A stretch of DNA of 64,000 nt from Aggregatilinea lenta (lineage in GTDB: Bacteria > Chloroflexota > Anaerolineae > Aggregatilineales > Aggregatilineaceae), in assembly GCF_003569045.1 (NCBI RefSeq), contig NZ_BFCB01000001.1, forward strand, positions 279,189 to 343,188. The letters are read 5' to 3'. Position 1 is the stretch's first letter; every line of letters begins with the position of its first letter. The translations under genes were made by a program, and so were the position numbers. The notes under the pieces are model-generated. The model saw only the letters and a list, made by a program, of their open reading frames with translations. It searched no databases and was not told the origin of the DNA. Positions 1-8,260 of this stretch are shown piece by piece.

Positions 1-965
1 ATCGTGCCGCTTTCCGTCAACCGGGCCGCCAGCACGCCCGCCAGGAAGCCTGACTGGTCCTCGTGGAACACCAACCCGACCACGTTGTCCATCGGCTCGG
101 CCTGGAACTGGTCCACCCCGATGAACGTGATGTCCGGGTACGTCGCCGCCGCTTCCAGCGTCGCTTCGCCCAGTGCGAAGCCAACTGTCACGATGATGTT
201 GTAGTCGTTCTCGGCAAACTCGGCGATGTTGCTCGCGTAATCCACCGGGTCCTGTGTCTCGATGTAGTCCACGTCCGCGCCGCAGCTCTCCGCCGCCAGC
301 ACGCCTTCCCACGAGCTTTGGTTGAAGCTCTTGTCGTTGATCTGGCCCACGTCGGTCACCAGACCGATCTGCAGCCCGCTCAGATCCACCGCCTCGCAGT
401 CGATCAGGTCAGGCGCAGCCACAATCGCTTCTTCCGTTGCCGCCGGTTCCATCACGGCTTCCGTCGCGACCGGCGTCGCCATCACGACTTCTTCCGTCAC
501 AACCGGTTCCATCATTTCTTCGGTCGCCATCGCAACGGCAACGGCTTCTTCCGTCACAACGGGTTCCATCGCTGCTTCGGTAGCAACGGGTTCCATTGCC
601 TCTTCAGTCGCCATCGCAACGGCAACGGCTTCTTCCGTCACAACGGGTTCCATTGCTATTTCGGTCGCGGCCACCATTTCCTCGGTGGCCACAGGCTCAA
701 GGACTTCTTCCGTCGCGATCGCGGCCATCTCGGTCGCCATCGCCTCTTCTGTCGCAACCGGAGCCGCTGCTTCTTCAGTCACAGCCGGTTCGATCACTTC
801 TTCGGTCGCCTCGACCACAGCTTCAGTCGGCTCTGCGGCAACTGTCGGCACAGTTGTCGGGACAGATGTCGGCTCTTCCTCGTCGTCCCCGCCGCAGGCC
901 GCCAATGCCAGCGCTGCGATCAGTACTAAGACGAGTAGTCCGATCCAACGTCTGTTCTTGAACAT
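1..965 (-). CDS. BMP-family ABC transporter substrate-binding lipoprotein (3' end cut by window)
   Basis: Reading leftward from an ATG at 965 (preceded by GGAGAGAAGAATCA, a good ribosome site), the protein starts MFKNRRWIGLLVLVLIAAL and has a lipobox LALAAC with the lipidated Cys at residue 24. A very long linker follows, about residues 28-190, made almost only of Thr/Glu/Ala/Val/Met/Pro (TEE and EPVATEE units). Then comes the start of a BMP/Med-type periplasmic-binding domain: LIDCEAVDLSGLQIGLVTD, VGQINDKSFNQSSWEG, ETQDPVDYASNIAEFAENDY, IIVTVGFALGEATLEAAA. This family binds nucleosides or similar ligands for an ABC importer; the ligand cannot be told here. The C-terminus and any transporter genes lie outside the window. 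Two stretches of the linker (about 519-568 and 606-653) are nearly identical DNA repeats, so the linker length probably varies between strains. Confidence 0.88.
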   Translation of the reverse strand, partial: MFKNRRWIGLLVLVLIAALALAACGGDDEEEPTSVPTTVPTVAAEPTEAVVEATEEVIEPAVTEEAAAPVATEEAMATEMAAIATEEVLEPVATEEMVAATEIAMEPVVTEEAVAVAMATEEAMEPVATEAAMEPVVTEEAVAVAMATEEMMEPVVTEEVVMATPVATEAVMEPAATEEAIVAAPDLIDCEAVDLSGLQIGLVTDVGQINDKSFNQSSWEGVLAAESCGADVDYIETQDPVDYASNIAEFAENDYNIIVTVGFALGEATLEAAATYPDITFIGVDQFQAEPMDNVVGLVFHEDQSGFLAGVLAARLTESGT

Positions 966-1348
966 TGATTCTTCTCTCCTCGGCTATCCAATTGTGCAAA
1001 ATGGACCAAAAATACAGGGTCTGCTTAACGTGGCAGGCAGAATATGAGATTGGTCTTCTATAATACTACGTTGAAACAAGAAGAAGTAAATCTCATTCTA
1101 TGTCTAATTTATATAAAAGCCGTTAGAAATGACCACCCTGCGCTTACAGAAGAATATCCCCTGCGCGGCGGATCTGTTGGGTTGGGACTACGATGTCGTG
1201 GCCTTAAAAGCGTCTGTGTACCCGGCTTCGGCTGGTTCTGACCTACCCTGCGCATGCAGCACCTTACTTATAGTCTCGTTCAAAAGCCCGCGCGATACAA
1301 GTGCCCGTTGAAAACGCATTTGTTTATGCTATACTTCTACCGCAAGTT
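966..1348. other. Intergenic region between lipoprotein gene and tRNA-Lys
   Basis: No convincing gene is present. The left part must hold the promoter of the leftward lipoprotein gene. AT-rich stretches near 1053-1065 and 1105-1125 could serve, but I could not settle on a -35/-10 pair. The right end carries the tRNA-Lys promoter, listed separately. Short open frames here have no ribosome site or recognisable product. Confidence 0.5.
1308..1335 (+). promoter_or_regulatory. Promoter of tRNA-Lys (sigma70-like, extended -10)
   Basis: The -35 is TTGAAA at 1308-1313, followed by a 16-nt spacer and -10 TATACT at 1330-1335. A TGC just before the -10 makes an extended -10. The mature tRNA begins 14 nt downstream, which fits a short leader. 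Confidence 0.6.
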
Positions 1349-1420
1349 GGGCGTGTAGCTCAATGGCAGAGCAGTGGCCTTTTAAGCCATTGGTTGGAGG
1401 TTCGAGTCCTCCCACGCTCA
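1349..1420 (+). tRNA. tRNA-Lys (anticodon TTT)
   Basis: A full cloverleaf folds. The acceptor GGGCGTG pairs with CACGCTC (one G-U pair), the D stem is GCTC/GAGC, and the anticodon stem GTGGC/GCCAT holds the loop CTTTTAA, giving anticodon TTT. The T arm is GGAGG TTCGAGT CCTCC and the discriminator is A. CCA is not encoded. The tRNA is 72 nt and is flanked by a promoter and a terminator, so it is probably a single-gene unit. Confidence 0.97.
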
Positions 1421-1434
1421 CACACTTTTTGGGG

Positions 1435-1467
1435 GGCGATCCAGCACGCGCGGCGGATCGCCTTTTT
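1435..1467 (+). terminator. Rho-independent terminator after tRNA-Lys
   Basis: Arms GGCGATCC (1435-1442) and GGATCGCC (1455-1462) form an 8-bp stem followed at once by TTTTT. It lies between the tRNA and the next coding start at 1513. Confidence 0.75.
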
Positions 1468-1512
1468 CGTGTTCAGGACCAGCGCTCGCCCGGTCGGGAA
1501 GGAACAGCACTC

Positions 1513-3492
1513 ATGCGTCTGCGCAGTCTGTGGCTCTGCATCGCGATTTTGCTCGTGGTGGGCATCAGCGCGCTGGTCGTTCCGCGCAGCGGCGCGCAGG
1601 ACTCGACGCCTACGGCAGCTCCCAACGTGTACGTCGAGGCGATCGAGCGCGCCAACCTGCGCAGCGGGCCGGGCGTCAACTACCCGGTCGTGGGCGACAT
1701 CGGCGCGGGCGCGTACTATCAGGCGCTGGCGCGGCACGAGTTCGTGCCCTGGCTGCAAATCGACTATCCCGGCGCGGCGGTCGCATGGGTTTACAACGAC
1801 CTCGTGACGATCACAGGCAACATCTACACGCTGCCTATCGTCAGCGACTATCCGCCCGTCGTATCGCTGACTCCCACCCCGCTGATCGTGCGCACCGCGA
1901 CGCCGACCGGGCAGGCCCCGCTGACAACGCCCGCCGCATCCCCAACCACCACAGCCAACGCCGCGCCCGACACCACCGACACCGCAGTCGCCGCGCCGAG
2001 CGACACACCCGCGCCCACCGCCGCCAGCATCGAGTCGGCAGGCGGACCGCCCGAACGCACCGAGCCGCCCGCTTCGCCCACGGCGACCATCGCCGGACCG
2101 ATCGCCACCATCCTGGCGGGGCCGACCAACGTGCGCTACGGGCCGGGCATCGACTACCCGCCCATCGTCGAGCTGGATGAAGGTGGGGCCTATCCTGTCA
2201 CGGGCCTGCACGCAATGGTCCCGTGGGTCGAGATCGCCCTGCCGGAATCCGCCACCGGGCGCGGCTGGGTCTACCGCGATCTGGTCGAGATCGGCGGCGA
2301 CACCAGCCAGGTGCCGGTTATCAGCAGCTTCGACTTCAACCTGCCGGACCTGACGCCGACCCCGCAGACGGTGGTGGTCAACGCGCCGCCGTGGGACACG
2401 GTACAAGTCGCGCCGGGCACGCTGGCCGAGTCACTGGGCGAGCAGATGAACGGCTATCTGCTCGAACAGGGCTTCGACCCCTACGCGCACGAGTTCGGCT
2501 CGGTGTTCCTGCTCGATCTGCGCACGGGCGACACGTTTACGCTCAACGACGGCGTGGCCTACAGCGGCATGAGCCTGACCAAGATCCCGATCCTGACGGC
2601 GTACTTCCAGCAGCACGAGGGGCCGCTGGGCACGGACGACGCCTTCCTGGTGGCGGACACGATGATGTGCAGCGAGAACCTGACGACGAATGCGCTGCTG
2701 GAGGACATCGGCGACGGGGACGGCGTCACGGGCGCGCAGCGCGTCACGGCGCTGATGCAGAACCTGGGCCTGCGCAGCACGTTTATCATGGCCCCCTACG
2801 TCACCAGCGAAAATGAGGAGCGGCCCAACGTCGGCACGGTGCAGACCAACGTCGATCAGGTCCGTGCGGAGCCGGACCCCTTCAACCAGACGACGCCCAA
2901 AGACCTGGGCTGGCTGCTGGCGGGCATCTACCAGTGCGCGATGGATGGCAGCGGCCTGCTGACCGAGACCTATCCCGACGACTTCACCGTGCAGGAATGC
3001 CGCCAGATGCTCAGTGCGATGGACGCCAACGTGATCAACGTGTTCATCGAAGCGGGCGTGCCGGAAGACGCCACCGTGATCCACAAACACGGCTGGGTCG
3101 ATAACACGCACGGCGACGCCGGGATCGTGATCGGCCCCGACGACGCCTATGTGCTGGTGGCCGTGCTGCACAGCGATGAGTGGCTGCCCTTCGAAAACAC
3201 GTCGCCCACCATCGCGGAGCTGTCGCGTTTGGCGTGGAATACGCTCAACCCCACCGAACCGGTGGCCGAGATTCACCCCGGAACCGTGCCGGATCTGTGC
3301 AACCCGCGTGAGGATCCGGTCATGGACGTGCTGCTGGCAAGCGATCTGCCCGCGCCGGGTCCGGTCTTCGCCGCGACCACTGCGCCCGCCGTGACGGAAT
3401 CCCCGCCCGACACAGCGCTCAGCCCGACTCCCGGCGTCACCAGGACGCCAGTCAGCACGGCGGCAGCGGACGACGCGATTCCTGCAGGTTGA
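1513..3492 (+). CDS. Secreted SH3-domain / serine beta-lactamase-like hydrolase
   Basis: The 659-aa protein starts at the ATG at 1513 behind GGGAAGGAACAGCACTC; the longer open frame upstream runs through the tRNA and its terminator. It has an N-terminal signal peptide or anchor (residues 1-28) and a bacterial SH3-like domain (about 36-100, with NLRSGPGVNYPVVG). A Thr/Ala/Pro linker leads to a second SH3-like domain (about 195-262, NVRYGPGIDYPPIV). A class A beta-lactamase-type domain covers about 310-570. The catalytic SxxK is S354-L-T-K357 and the SDN-like motif is S387-E-N389. The usual KTG position reads H524-K-H-G, so a penicillinase function is doubtful. A cell-wall-binding DD-peptidase-like or wall-associated esterase role outside the cell is more likely. 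The tail is again Thr/Pro-rich. Confidence 0.85.
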   Translation: MRLRSLWLCIAILLVVGISALVVPRSGAQDSTPTAAPNVYVEAIERANLRSGPGVNYPVVGDIGAGAYYQALARHEFVPWLQIDYPGAAVAWVYNDLVTITGNIYTLPIVSDYPPVVSLTPTPLIVRTATPTGQAPLTTPAASPTTTANAAPDTTDTAVAAPSDTPAPTAASIESAGGPPERTEPPASPTATIAGPIATILAGPTNVRYGPGIDYPPIVELDEGGAYPVTGLHAMVPWVEIALPESATGRGWVYRDLVEIGGDTSQVPVISSFDFNLPDLTPTPQTVVVNAPPWDTVQVAPGTLAESLGEQMNGYLLEQGFDPYAHEFGSVFLLDLRTGDTFTLNDGVAYSGMSLTKIPILTAYFQQHEGPLGTDDAFLVADTMMCSENLTTNALLEDIGDGDGVTGAQRVTALMQNLGLRSTFIMAPYVTSENEERPNVGTVQTNVDQVRAEPDPFNQTTPKDLGWLLAGIYQCAMDGSGLLTETYPDDFTVQECRQMLSAMDANVINVFIEAGVPEDATVIHKHGWVDNTHGDAGIVIGPDDAYVLVAVLHSDEWLPFENTSPTIAELSRLAWNTLNPTEPVAEIHPGTVPDLCNPREDPVMDVLLASDLPAPGPVFAATTAPAVTESPPDTALSPTPGVTRTPVSTAAADDAIPAG

Positions 3493-3776
3493 ACCCTACG
3501 ACACCGGCTCGCGCGCGGCCCGGATGTGCGGCTACCAGACGCATAGCGCGCATGACGTCGAGATCCTAGCCTGGACGGGCAGTTCTGGCCGTGGCGCACA
3601 TGTTGGGCGGCGCGACGGCGCTGGCCGGGCTGGTGACCCTGCTGCGGGCACGCCTGCACGATCCGCGTCCCGCGCCGGACGCGCTGCGGGCGCACGTCGC
3701 GCCGTTCGACTGGCGCACGCTGGCAGCAGAGTACGATCGCGTGCTGGCGGGGGTGGTGGAGGCGAAGCGGGGTTAG
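3482..3776 (+). pseudogene. Decayed C-terminal fragment of a GT4-type glycosyltransferase
   Basis: Just as the hydrolase ends, another frame reads LQVEPYDTGSRAAR, which resembles the donor-site segment (PYDxGxSxRRG) of GT4 glycosyltransferases. After an out-of-frame, partly missing stretch, the frame from 3591 reads ALAGLVTLLRARLHDP and then FDWRTLAAEYDRVLAG, the typical C-terminal tail of that family. The two pieces differ by one frame, there is no start codon with a ribosome site, and the N-terminal Rossmann half is absent. The parent gene was probably deleted here. The resemblance is by eye only. Confidence 0.45.
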
Positions 3777-4000
3777 CGCTCACTGGCGTGAAGCACGGTA
3801 AACCCGATGATTTCGTCCCCGTCGTAGCGCAGGATCACGTCCTCGTCGGTCAATTCACTGTCTGTTGCATCGCCGGGCTGCTTGAAGCTCACGTATAACA
3901 CATCTGCCTCGGCATCATAAGACAACCAGATATTGCCGCCGGGCGTCTCTTTTACGTCAGACAGCAATCGCAGATAGTTTTCGACATTGATTACGGCCAT
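3773..4000 (-). CDS. DUF2283-family small protein, probable antitoxin
   Basis: This 75-aa protein has the typical DUF2283 core: ISYD-like WLSYDAEADVLYVSF, then ELTDEDVILRYDGDEIIGFTVLHAS. Family members are often the second gene of toxin-antitoxin-like pairs. Its start overlaps the end of the upstream gene at 3991-4287, implying translational coupling. The antitoxin role is inferred from this arrangement. Confidence 0.75.
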   Translation of the reverse strand: MAVINVENYLRLLSDVKETPGGNIWLSYDAEADVLYVSFKQPGDATDSELTDEDVILRYDGDEIIGFTVLHASER

Positions 4001-4287
4001 AGCTGCTGCCTCCTATCCAGCGCTCTCCCCCTGCGCGTTAAAAAAGCGGTAATCACAAATCCGTCAGCTTCCAGTTCACGGTAAACAACGACGATCCATT
4101 TGCCGGATTCTATCTCTTTTACGGCAAGTAGTTCACCTACATTACCGGAAAGAATGCGATCAGGCTGTTCAACCGCCGCAAGAACCCGATCCTTCAGATT
4201 CACCAGTTCGGGGTGACCTTTTGTAATGTGCTCCCAGCGTTCGTTCGACAGCCGGATCGGTTTCCCACTCGTTGAATGAAGGAGCAT
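3991..4287 (-). CDS. Small nuclease-like protein, probable toxin partner of DUF2283
   Basis: This 98-aa protein starts at an ATG at 4287 behind AAGGAAACAACCAGT. The sequence RWEHITKGHPELVNLKDRVLAAVEQPD, then SGNVGELLAVKEI and WIVVVYRE, is the pattern of the DUF4258/PBECR-like small proteins of the barnase-EndoU-ColicinE5-RelE fold group (recognised by eye). The coupled downstream DUF2283 gene supports a toxin-antitoxin module. His17-type catalytic assignments cannot be made from one sequence. Confidence 0.65.
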   Translation of the reverse strand: MLLHSTSGKPIRLSNERWEHITKGHPELVNLKDRVLAAVEQPDRILSGNVGELLAVKEIESGKWIVVVYRELEADGFVITAFLTRRGRALDRRQQLWP

Positions 4288-4409
4288 ACTGGTTGTTTCC
4301 TTAACGCCACATCAGGAGCACCAAGCCTCATTCCTGATAATGATTTTACACGTGAACTCGCTTCGAAATTAGACTCCTGCGTTATTTTCGACGAGATCTG
4401 ACCGTGACG

Positions 4410-4850
4410 CTACGACCGCACGACCAGCCACGTACCGAGCAGCAGCACCGCCACGCCCAGCAATCGGCTCACGTCAATCTCGCGCACGGACGTCTCGAAC
4501 CAGCCGAACTGATCGATGATCAGGCCGATGATCAGCTGCCCGGCCACCACGAGCGTCACGCTGGCCGTCGCGCCGATGCGGGGAATGGTGAAGTTGATCG
4601 CGGAGATCACGATCACGCCGAACACGCCGGCAATAGCGGCATACCACGGCAGAACGCGCCAGTTGCCAAACTGAGCTTCGCCCTTGAGCAGCAGCAGCGC
4701 CCCCGCGATCAGCGTCCCGCTGAGGTGCACGATAAAAACGCTTTCCAGGCTGCCGCCCAGTCGCTGGCTGATCTGGCTGGAGATGGGGGACTGAATGCCA
4801 ACGGCCACGCCGCCGATCAAACCGAAGAGCACGATCAAGAACAGGGTCAT
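4410..4850 (-). CDS. DUF606/YdcZ-type DMT superfamily membrane protein
   Basis: This 146-aa protein has about five hydrophobic segments (residues 3-22, 36-57, 68-88, 95-115, 125-144) and the family pattern GVAVGIQSPISSQISQRLGG near the N-terminus and GQLIIGLIIDQFGWF in the middle. The family is predicted to be a small transporter related to half of a DMT permease. The substrate is unknown. It is the last gene of a leftward run with the phosphoesterase upstream, 85 nt away. Confidence 0.8.
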   Translation of the reverse strand: MTLFLIVLFGLIGGVAVGIQSPISSQISQRLGGSLESVFIVHLSGTLIAGALLLLKGEAQFGNWRVLPWYAAIAGVFGVIVISAINFTIPRIGATASVTLVVAGQLIIGLIIDQFGWFETSVREIDVSRLLGVAVLLLGTWLVVRS

Positions 4851-4935
4851 GCCCGCTCCCTTTGGGTTGTTAAAGGCTCAAAAGCGAAATTTCGGGGCTC
4901 GCCGCCCAAACCACGCTTAAAGCGAACGGTCCTCG

Positions 4936-5805
4936 CTACAACCGCACGACCGCGTCCGGCGGCAGGCTCTCGCCGGTCGTCTCGTGCGCCAACAGGAACA
5001 CCGTGATTTCGGGACGGGCGCGGAAGCGCAGCGGCAGCGTCAGCATGCCCACGCCCCGGTTGACGTAGAGCATCATACCCTCCACCCAGTGCAGCCCGCG
5101 TGTATACTTGCGGCCATAGGGTGGCAGCACCACCCGCACCAGCACCGGCAGGTTGATCTGCCCGCCGTGCGAGTGGCCCGAAAGCTGGAGGTCGAAGCGG
5201 CCCGTCGTGGCGGCGAGATCCGCGAAGTCCGGCTCGTGCGCCAGCAGGATCGCCCCGCCGTTCGCCGGGAGCGCACGGATCACCTCGTCCAGGCGGTCGC
5301 AGCGCGCCAGCACGTCGTCCACGCCGCACAGATGCAGAACCGCGTCGCCGCGCTTGACGCTGTGCACCCGGTTCGACAGGTCGATCACGCCGCTCTCGGC
5401 CAGCAGCGCGCGGATCTTTTCGGCTCCGGCGCGGTGATCGTGGTTGCCCAGCACGGCGACTACACCATCCGGCGCGGAGAGGCGTCGCAGCGCCGCGACC
5501 AGGGCCGCCGCGTCGTAGGGTTCGTGGTCGGTCACGAAATCGCCCGTGATGGCAATCATATCCGGCTGCTGCGCGTTCACCAGATCGACGATGTGGTTCA
5601 GGCGATCCGGCCCCATATACGGCCCGGTGTGAATGTCGCTGATCTGCACCAGCCGGTAGCCCTCGAAGGCGGGATCGAGGCGCGGCAGGCGCAACCACAG
5701 ACGGTTGACGTCCAGCGCGTCCGGCTCGACCTTGCGCCCGTAATACAGCAGTCCCCCGGCGGCCCCTACCAGCGCCGTCACTCCGGCCAGCTTCGATCGG
5801 GTCAT
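4936..5805 (-). CDS. Metallophosphoesterase, membrane-anchored (YkuE/YaeI-like)
   Basis: This 289-aa protein starts at 5805 behind GGGAGGCGGGGCA; a longer frame without a ribosome site is not used. A short N-terminal hydrophobic segment (about 5-22) suggests anchoring. All calcineurin-type metal motifs are visible: SDIHTGPYMG, GDFVTDHE, GNHDH and GHSHGGQI. The layout and size match the YkuE/YaeI group, whose known members act on lipid-linked phosphates such as UDP-diacylglucosamine. The substrate here is not known. The N-terminal anchor leaves the catalytic domain at the membrane surface. Confidence 0.85.
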   Translation of the reverse strand: MTRSKLAGVTALVGAAGGLLYYGRKVEPDALDVNRLWLRLPRLDPAFEGYRLVQISDIHTGPYMGPDRLNHIVDLVNAQQPDMIAITGDFVTDHEPYDAAALVAALRRLSAPDGVVAVLGNHDHRAGAEKIRALLAESGVIDLSNRVHSVKRGDAVLHLCGVDDVLARCDRLDEVIRALPANGGAILLAHEPDFADLAATTGRFDLQLSGHSHGGQINLPVLVRVVLPPYGRKYTRGLHWVEGMMLYVNRGVGMLTLPLRFRARPEITVFLLAHETTGESLPPDAVVRL

Positions 5806-5834
5806 TGCCCCGCCTCCCCGCTCGCGTAGCGTGG

Positions 5835-8081
5835 TTATTTGTCCATCTCGGACAGGAAATCGGAGATGATCGTCTTCTGCCCGATGCCGGGGAACAGCAC
5901 GTCCACTTCTTCGATCTTGCCGCGCGGCAGGCTGCGCACAACCACACCCTCGCCGTATTTTTTGTGCCAGACGCACGTCCCGGCCTTGAACTTAACGGGC
6001 GGCGGGGCTTTGGGCTTGCCCTCTTTTTTCATGGGGAGCGACGGCCCGGATGACGACCGGCTCCGCCGTGACGACGAAGACGCTGAACGATCCCAGGTGG
6101 TCATGCTGGTGTAGGCGTCCCGCTGCATCGCCGACGATCCGCGCGTGCGCAGCATGGTCCCGTCGCGCACGTTGGCCGGGATGTCGTACAGGAAGCGCGA
6201 CGGCATGTTGGCGCTGCTGTCGCCGTAAAGCGAACGGCGGAAGGCGTAGGTGAGATACACCCGCTCCTCGGCGCGCGTCAGCCCGACGTACATCAGGCGG
6301 CGCTCCTCCTGCATCTGGCTTGGATCGTCCATCGAGCGCGTATGGGGCAGCACGCCTTCTTCCAGCCCGGTGATGAACACCACCGGGAATTCCAGCCCTT
6401 TCGCCGCGTGCAGCGTCAGCAGGCTGGGGGCCTGCATGTCGTCGTCGCGCGTGTCCACGTCCGACACCAGCGCGACTTCTTCGAGGAAGGTCGCCAGCGG
6501 CAGATTCGCATAGGTTTCGGCTACGCCCCGGAATTCCAGCACGTTCTCGACGCGGCTCTGGCCTTCGGGCGTGCTGTCGTCCAGAAAGTCGAGGTAGCGC
6601 GTTTCGCTGAGCACCTGCTTCATCAGCTCGGCGGGAGTCAGCGTGTCGCGCTGCTCGTGCCAGTGCAGGAGCTGGCTCGCGATATTTTCCAGCGCGTTGC
6701 GCGCGCGGCCCGCGAAGGGCGCGTCCGCCCGGTCGTCGAGCAGGTGGAACAGCGCCTGCGCCACCGTAATGCCCAGCGAGACGGCCCACTGCTCAAGATC
6801 CTGCATCGTCTTCTGGCCGATGCCGCGCGGCGGCACGTTGATGATGCGCGACAGGCTCACGAGGTCGTCGGGATTGTGGACCAAACGCAGGTAGGCCAGC
6901 ACGTCCTTGATCTCTTTACGGCCATAGAAGCGGGTCGCGCCGACCAGCCGGTACGCCAGCCCGGCATACAAAAAGCCTTCTTCCAGCGCGCGGGATTGGG
7001 CGTTGGTGCGGTACATCACCGCGAAGTCGCCCGGCTGGTAGCTGCCATAGTTGACCAGATCGGTGATCGTCTCCACGATGTAGCGCGCTTCGTCTTCCTC
7101 GTTGTGCGCCTCGTGGATCATGACCAGCGGGCCTTCTTTGCGCTCGCTGAACAGCTCCTTCTTCACACGACCGGGGTTCTGGTCGATGACGCCCGTCGCC
7201 GCGTCGAGGATCGCCTGGTGCGAGCGGTAGTTCTGCTCCAGCAGGATCATCTGCGAGTCCGGGTAGTTGTCGCGGAAGCGCATCACGTTGCGGTAGTCCG
7301 CGCCCCGGAAGGCGTAAATGCTCTGGTCGGGGTCGCCCACCGCGAACAGGTTGCGACGCTGCCCGGCGAGCTGCTGGATCAGCGTGTACTGCGCGATGTT
7401 CGTGTCCTGGAACTCGTCCACCAGGATGTGCTCGTAACGGCTCTGGTAGCGGTTGAGCACGCTCGGCGTGTTGCGGAACAGGCGAACCGTGTGCGTCAGC
7501 AGGTCGTCGAAGTCGCGCGCGTTGCAGGCTTGCAGCAGCTCGTCGTAGCGCGCATAAACGCGGCGCACGATCTCGGCGCGGTAGTCCGGCGTCGGGTACT
7601 GCTCCGGCGGGATCAGTTCGTTCTTCGCGCCGGAGATCAGGCTGAGCATGGCGCGCGGGTTGTGCTTTTTATCGTCCAGGTTTAGCTCGGCCAGCGTCTG
7701 CTTGACGATCTTGAGCTGGTCGTCCGTGTCGTAAATGATGTAATCGCGTGAGAACGCGTCGGTATAGTCGGCCTCTTTGCGCAGGATGCGCGCGCAGATC
7801 GAGTGGAACGTGCCGATGGTCAGGCCGTCCATCATGCCGGGTTGGCTGCACAGCCCCAGGACGCGGTTTTCCATCTCGCGGGCGGCCCTGTTGGTGAACG
7901 TCACCGCCATGATGTGCCACGCGGGGACGCCCATCTCGGTGACGAGGTAGGCGATACGGTGGGTAAGGACGCGCGTCTTGCCGCTGCCTGGTCCGGCGAG
8001 GACCAGGATCGGCCCGTCGCCTGCCGAGACGGCCTCGGCCTGCTGCTTGTTCAGTCCTGCCAGGATGTCGGATGCTGCCAC
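5835..8081 (-). CDS. pcrA: UvrD/PcrA-type ATP-dependent 3'-5' DNA helicase
   Basis: This 748-aa superfamily 1A helicase is full length for PcrA. Motif Q/I are LNKQQAEAV and GPGSGKT (residues 30-36). Motif Ia is TFTNRAAREM, motif II VDEFQDTN, motif III GDPDQSIYAFRGA and motif IV LEQNYRS. Motif V is LTLHAAKGLEFPVVF and motif VI YVGLTRAEERVYLTYA. The C-terminal 50 residues (CVWHKKYGEGVVV to VLFPGIGQK) are the Tudor-like domain that binds RNA polymerase in PcrA. It acts in nucleotide-excision and mismatch repair and clears protein or RNA polymerase blocks. It is transcribed leftward, 30 nt ahead of the phosphoesterase. Confidence 0.95.
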   Translation of the reverse strand: MAASDILAGLNKQQAEAVSAGDGPILVLAGPGSGKTRVLTHRIAYLVTEMGVPAWHIMAVTFTNRAAREMENRVLGLCSQPGMMDGLTIGTFHSICARILRKEADYTDAFSRDYIIYDTDDQLKIVKQTLAELNLDDKKHNPRAMLSLISGAKNELIPPEQYPTPDYRAEIVRRVYARYDELLQACNARDFDDLLTHTVRLFRNTPSVLNRYQSRYEHILVDEFQDTNIAQYTLIQQLAGQRRNLFAVGDPDQSIYAFRGADYRNVMRFRDNYPDSQMILLEQNYRSHQAILDAATGVIDQNPGRVKKELFSERKEGPLVMIHEAHNEEDEARYIVETITDLVNYGSYQPGDFAVMYRTNAQSRALEEGFLYAGLAYRLVGATRFYGRKEIKDVLAYLRLVHNPDDLVSLSRIINVPPRGIGQKTMQDLEQWAVSLGITVAQALFHLLDDRADAPFAGRARNALENIASQLLHWHEQRDTLTPAELMKQVLSETRYLDFLDDSTPEGQSRVENVLEFRGVAETYANLPLATFLEEVALVSDVDTRDDDMQAPSLLTLHAAKGLEFPVVFITGLEEGVLPHTRSMDDPSQMQEERRLMYVGLTRAEERVYLTYAFRRSLYGDSSANMPSRFLYDIPANVRDGTMLRTRGSSAMQRDAYTSMTTWDRSASSSSRRSRSSSGPSLPMKKEGKPKAPPPVKFKAGTCVWHKKYGEGVVVRSLPRGKIEEVDVLFPGIGQKTIISDFLSEMDK

Positions 8082-8208
8082 GCTGATCGCTCCTTTGTTC
8101 TGTTACAAGGCTATTGTAACGGGGCGTGCGCCGTGCTGCCAGACCGATTCGCGTGAATGTCACCTGGGGGAGGTCGAGACCGTAAAGCCTACTGAGGAGG
8201 GAAACCTT

Positions 8209-8241
8209 GCTCCCTCGCCAGCAGATCCCCGGCGAGGGAGC
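8209..8241. terminator. Perfect hairpin between VOC gene and pcrA
   Basis: Arms GCTCCCTCGCC (8209-8219) and GGCGAGGGAGC (8231-8241) form an 11-bp perfect stem with an 11-nt loop, just beyond the stop codon of the leftward VOC gene. There is no U tract, so it may be a weak terminator, an mRNA 3'-end stabiliser or an intergenic repeat. Confidence 0.45.
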
Positions 8242-8260
8242 CAATCGAAGCAAGCGAACG

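Noticed and set aside
519-653. Direct repeats in the first gene as a possible mobile-element trace
   Set aside because: They code in frame for the TEE linker and have no flanking inverted repeats.
1363-1512. Upstream extension of the hydrolase frame
   Set aside because: It would translate the tRNA-Lys and its terminator. The ATG at 1513 has a ribosome site and a signal peptide.
6342-7685. Long antisense open frame inside pcrA
   Set aside because: A shadow of high-GC coding DNA; its composition is Arg/Val/His-rich with no motif.
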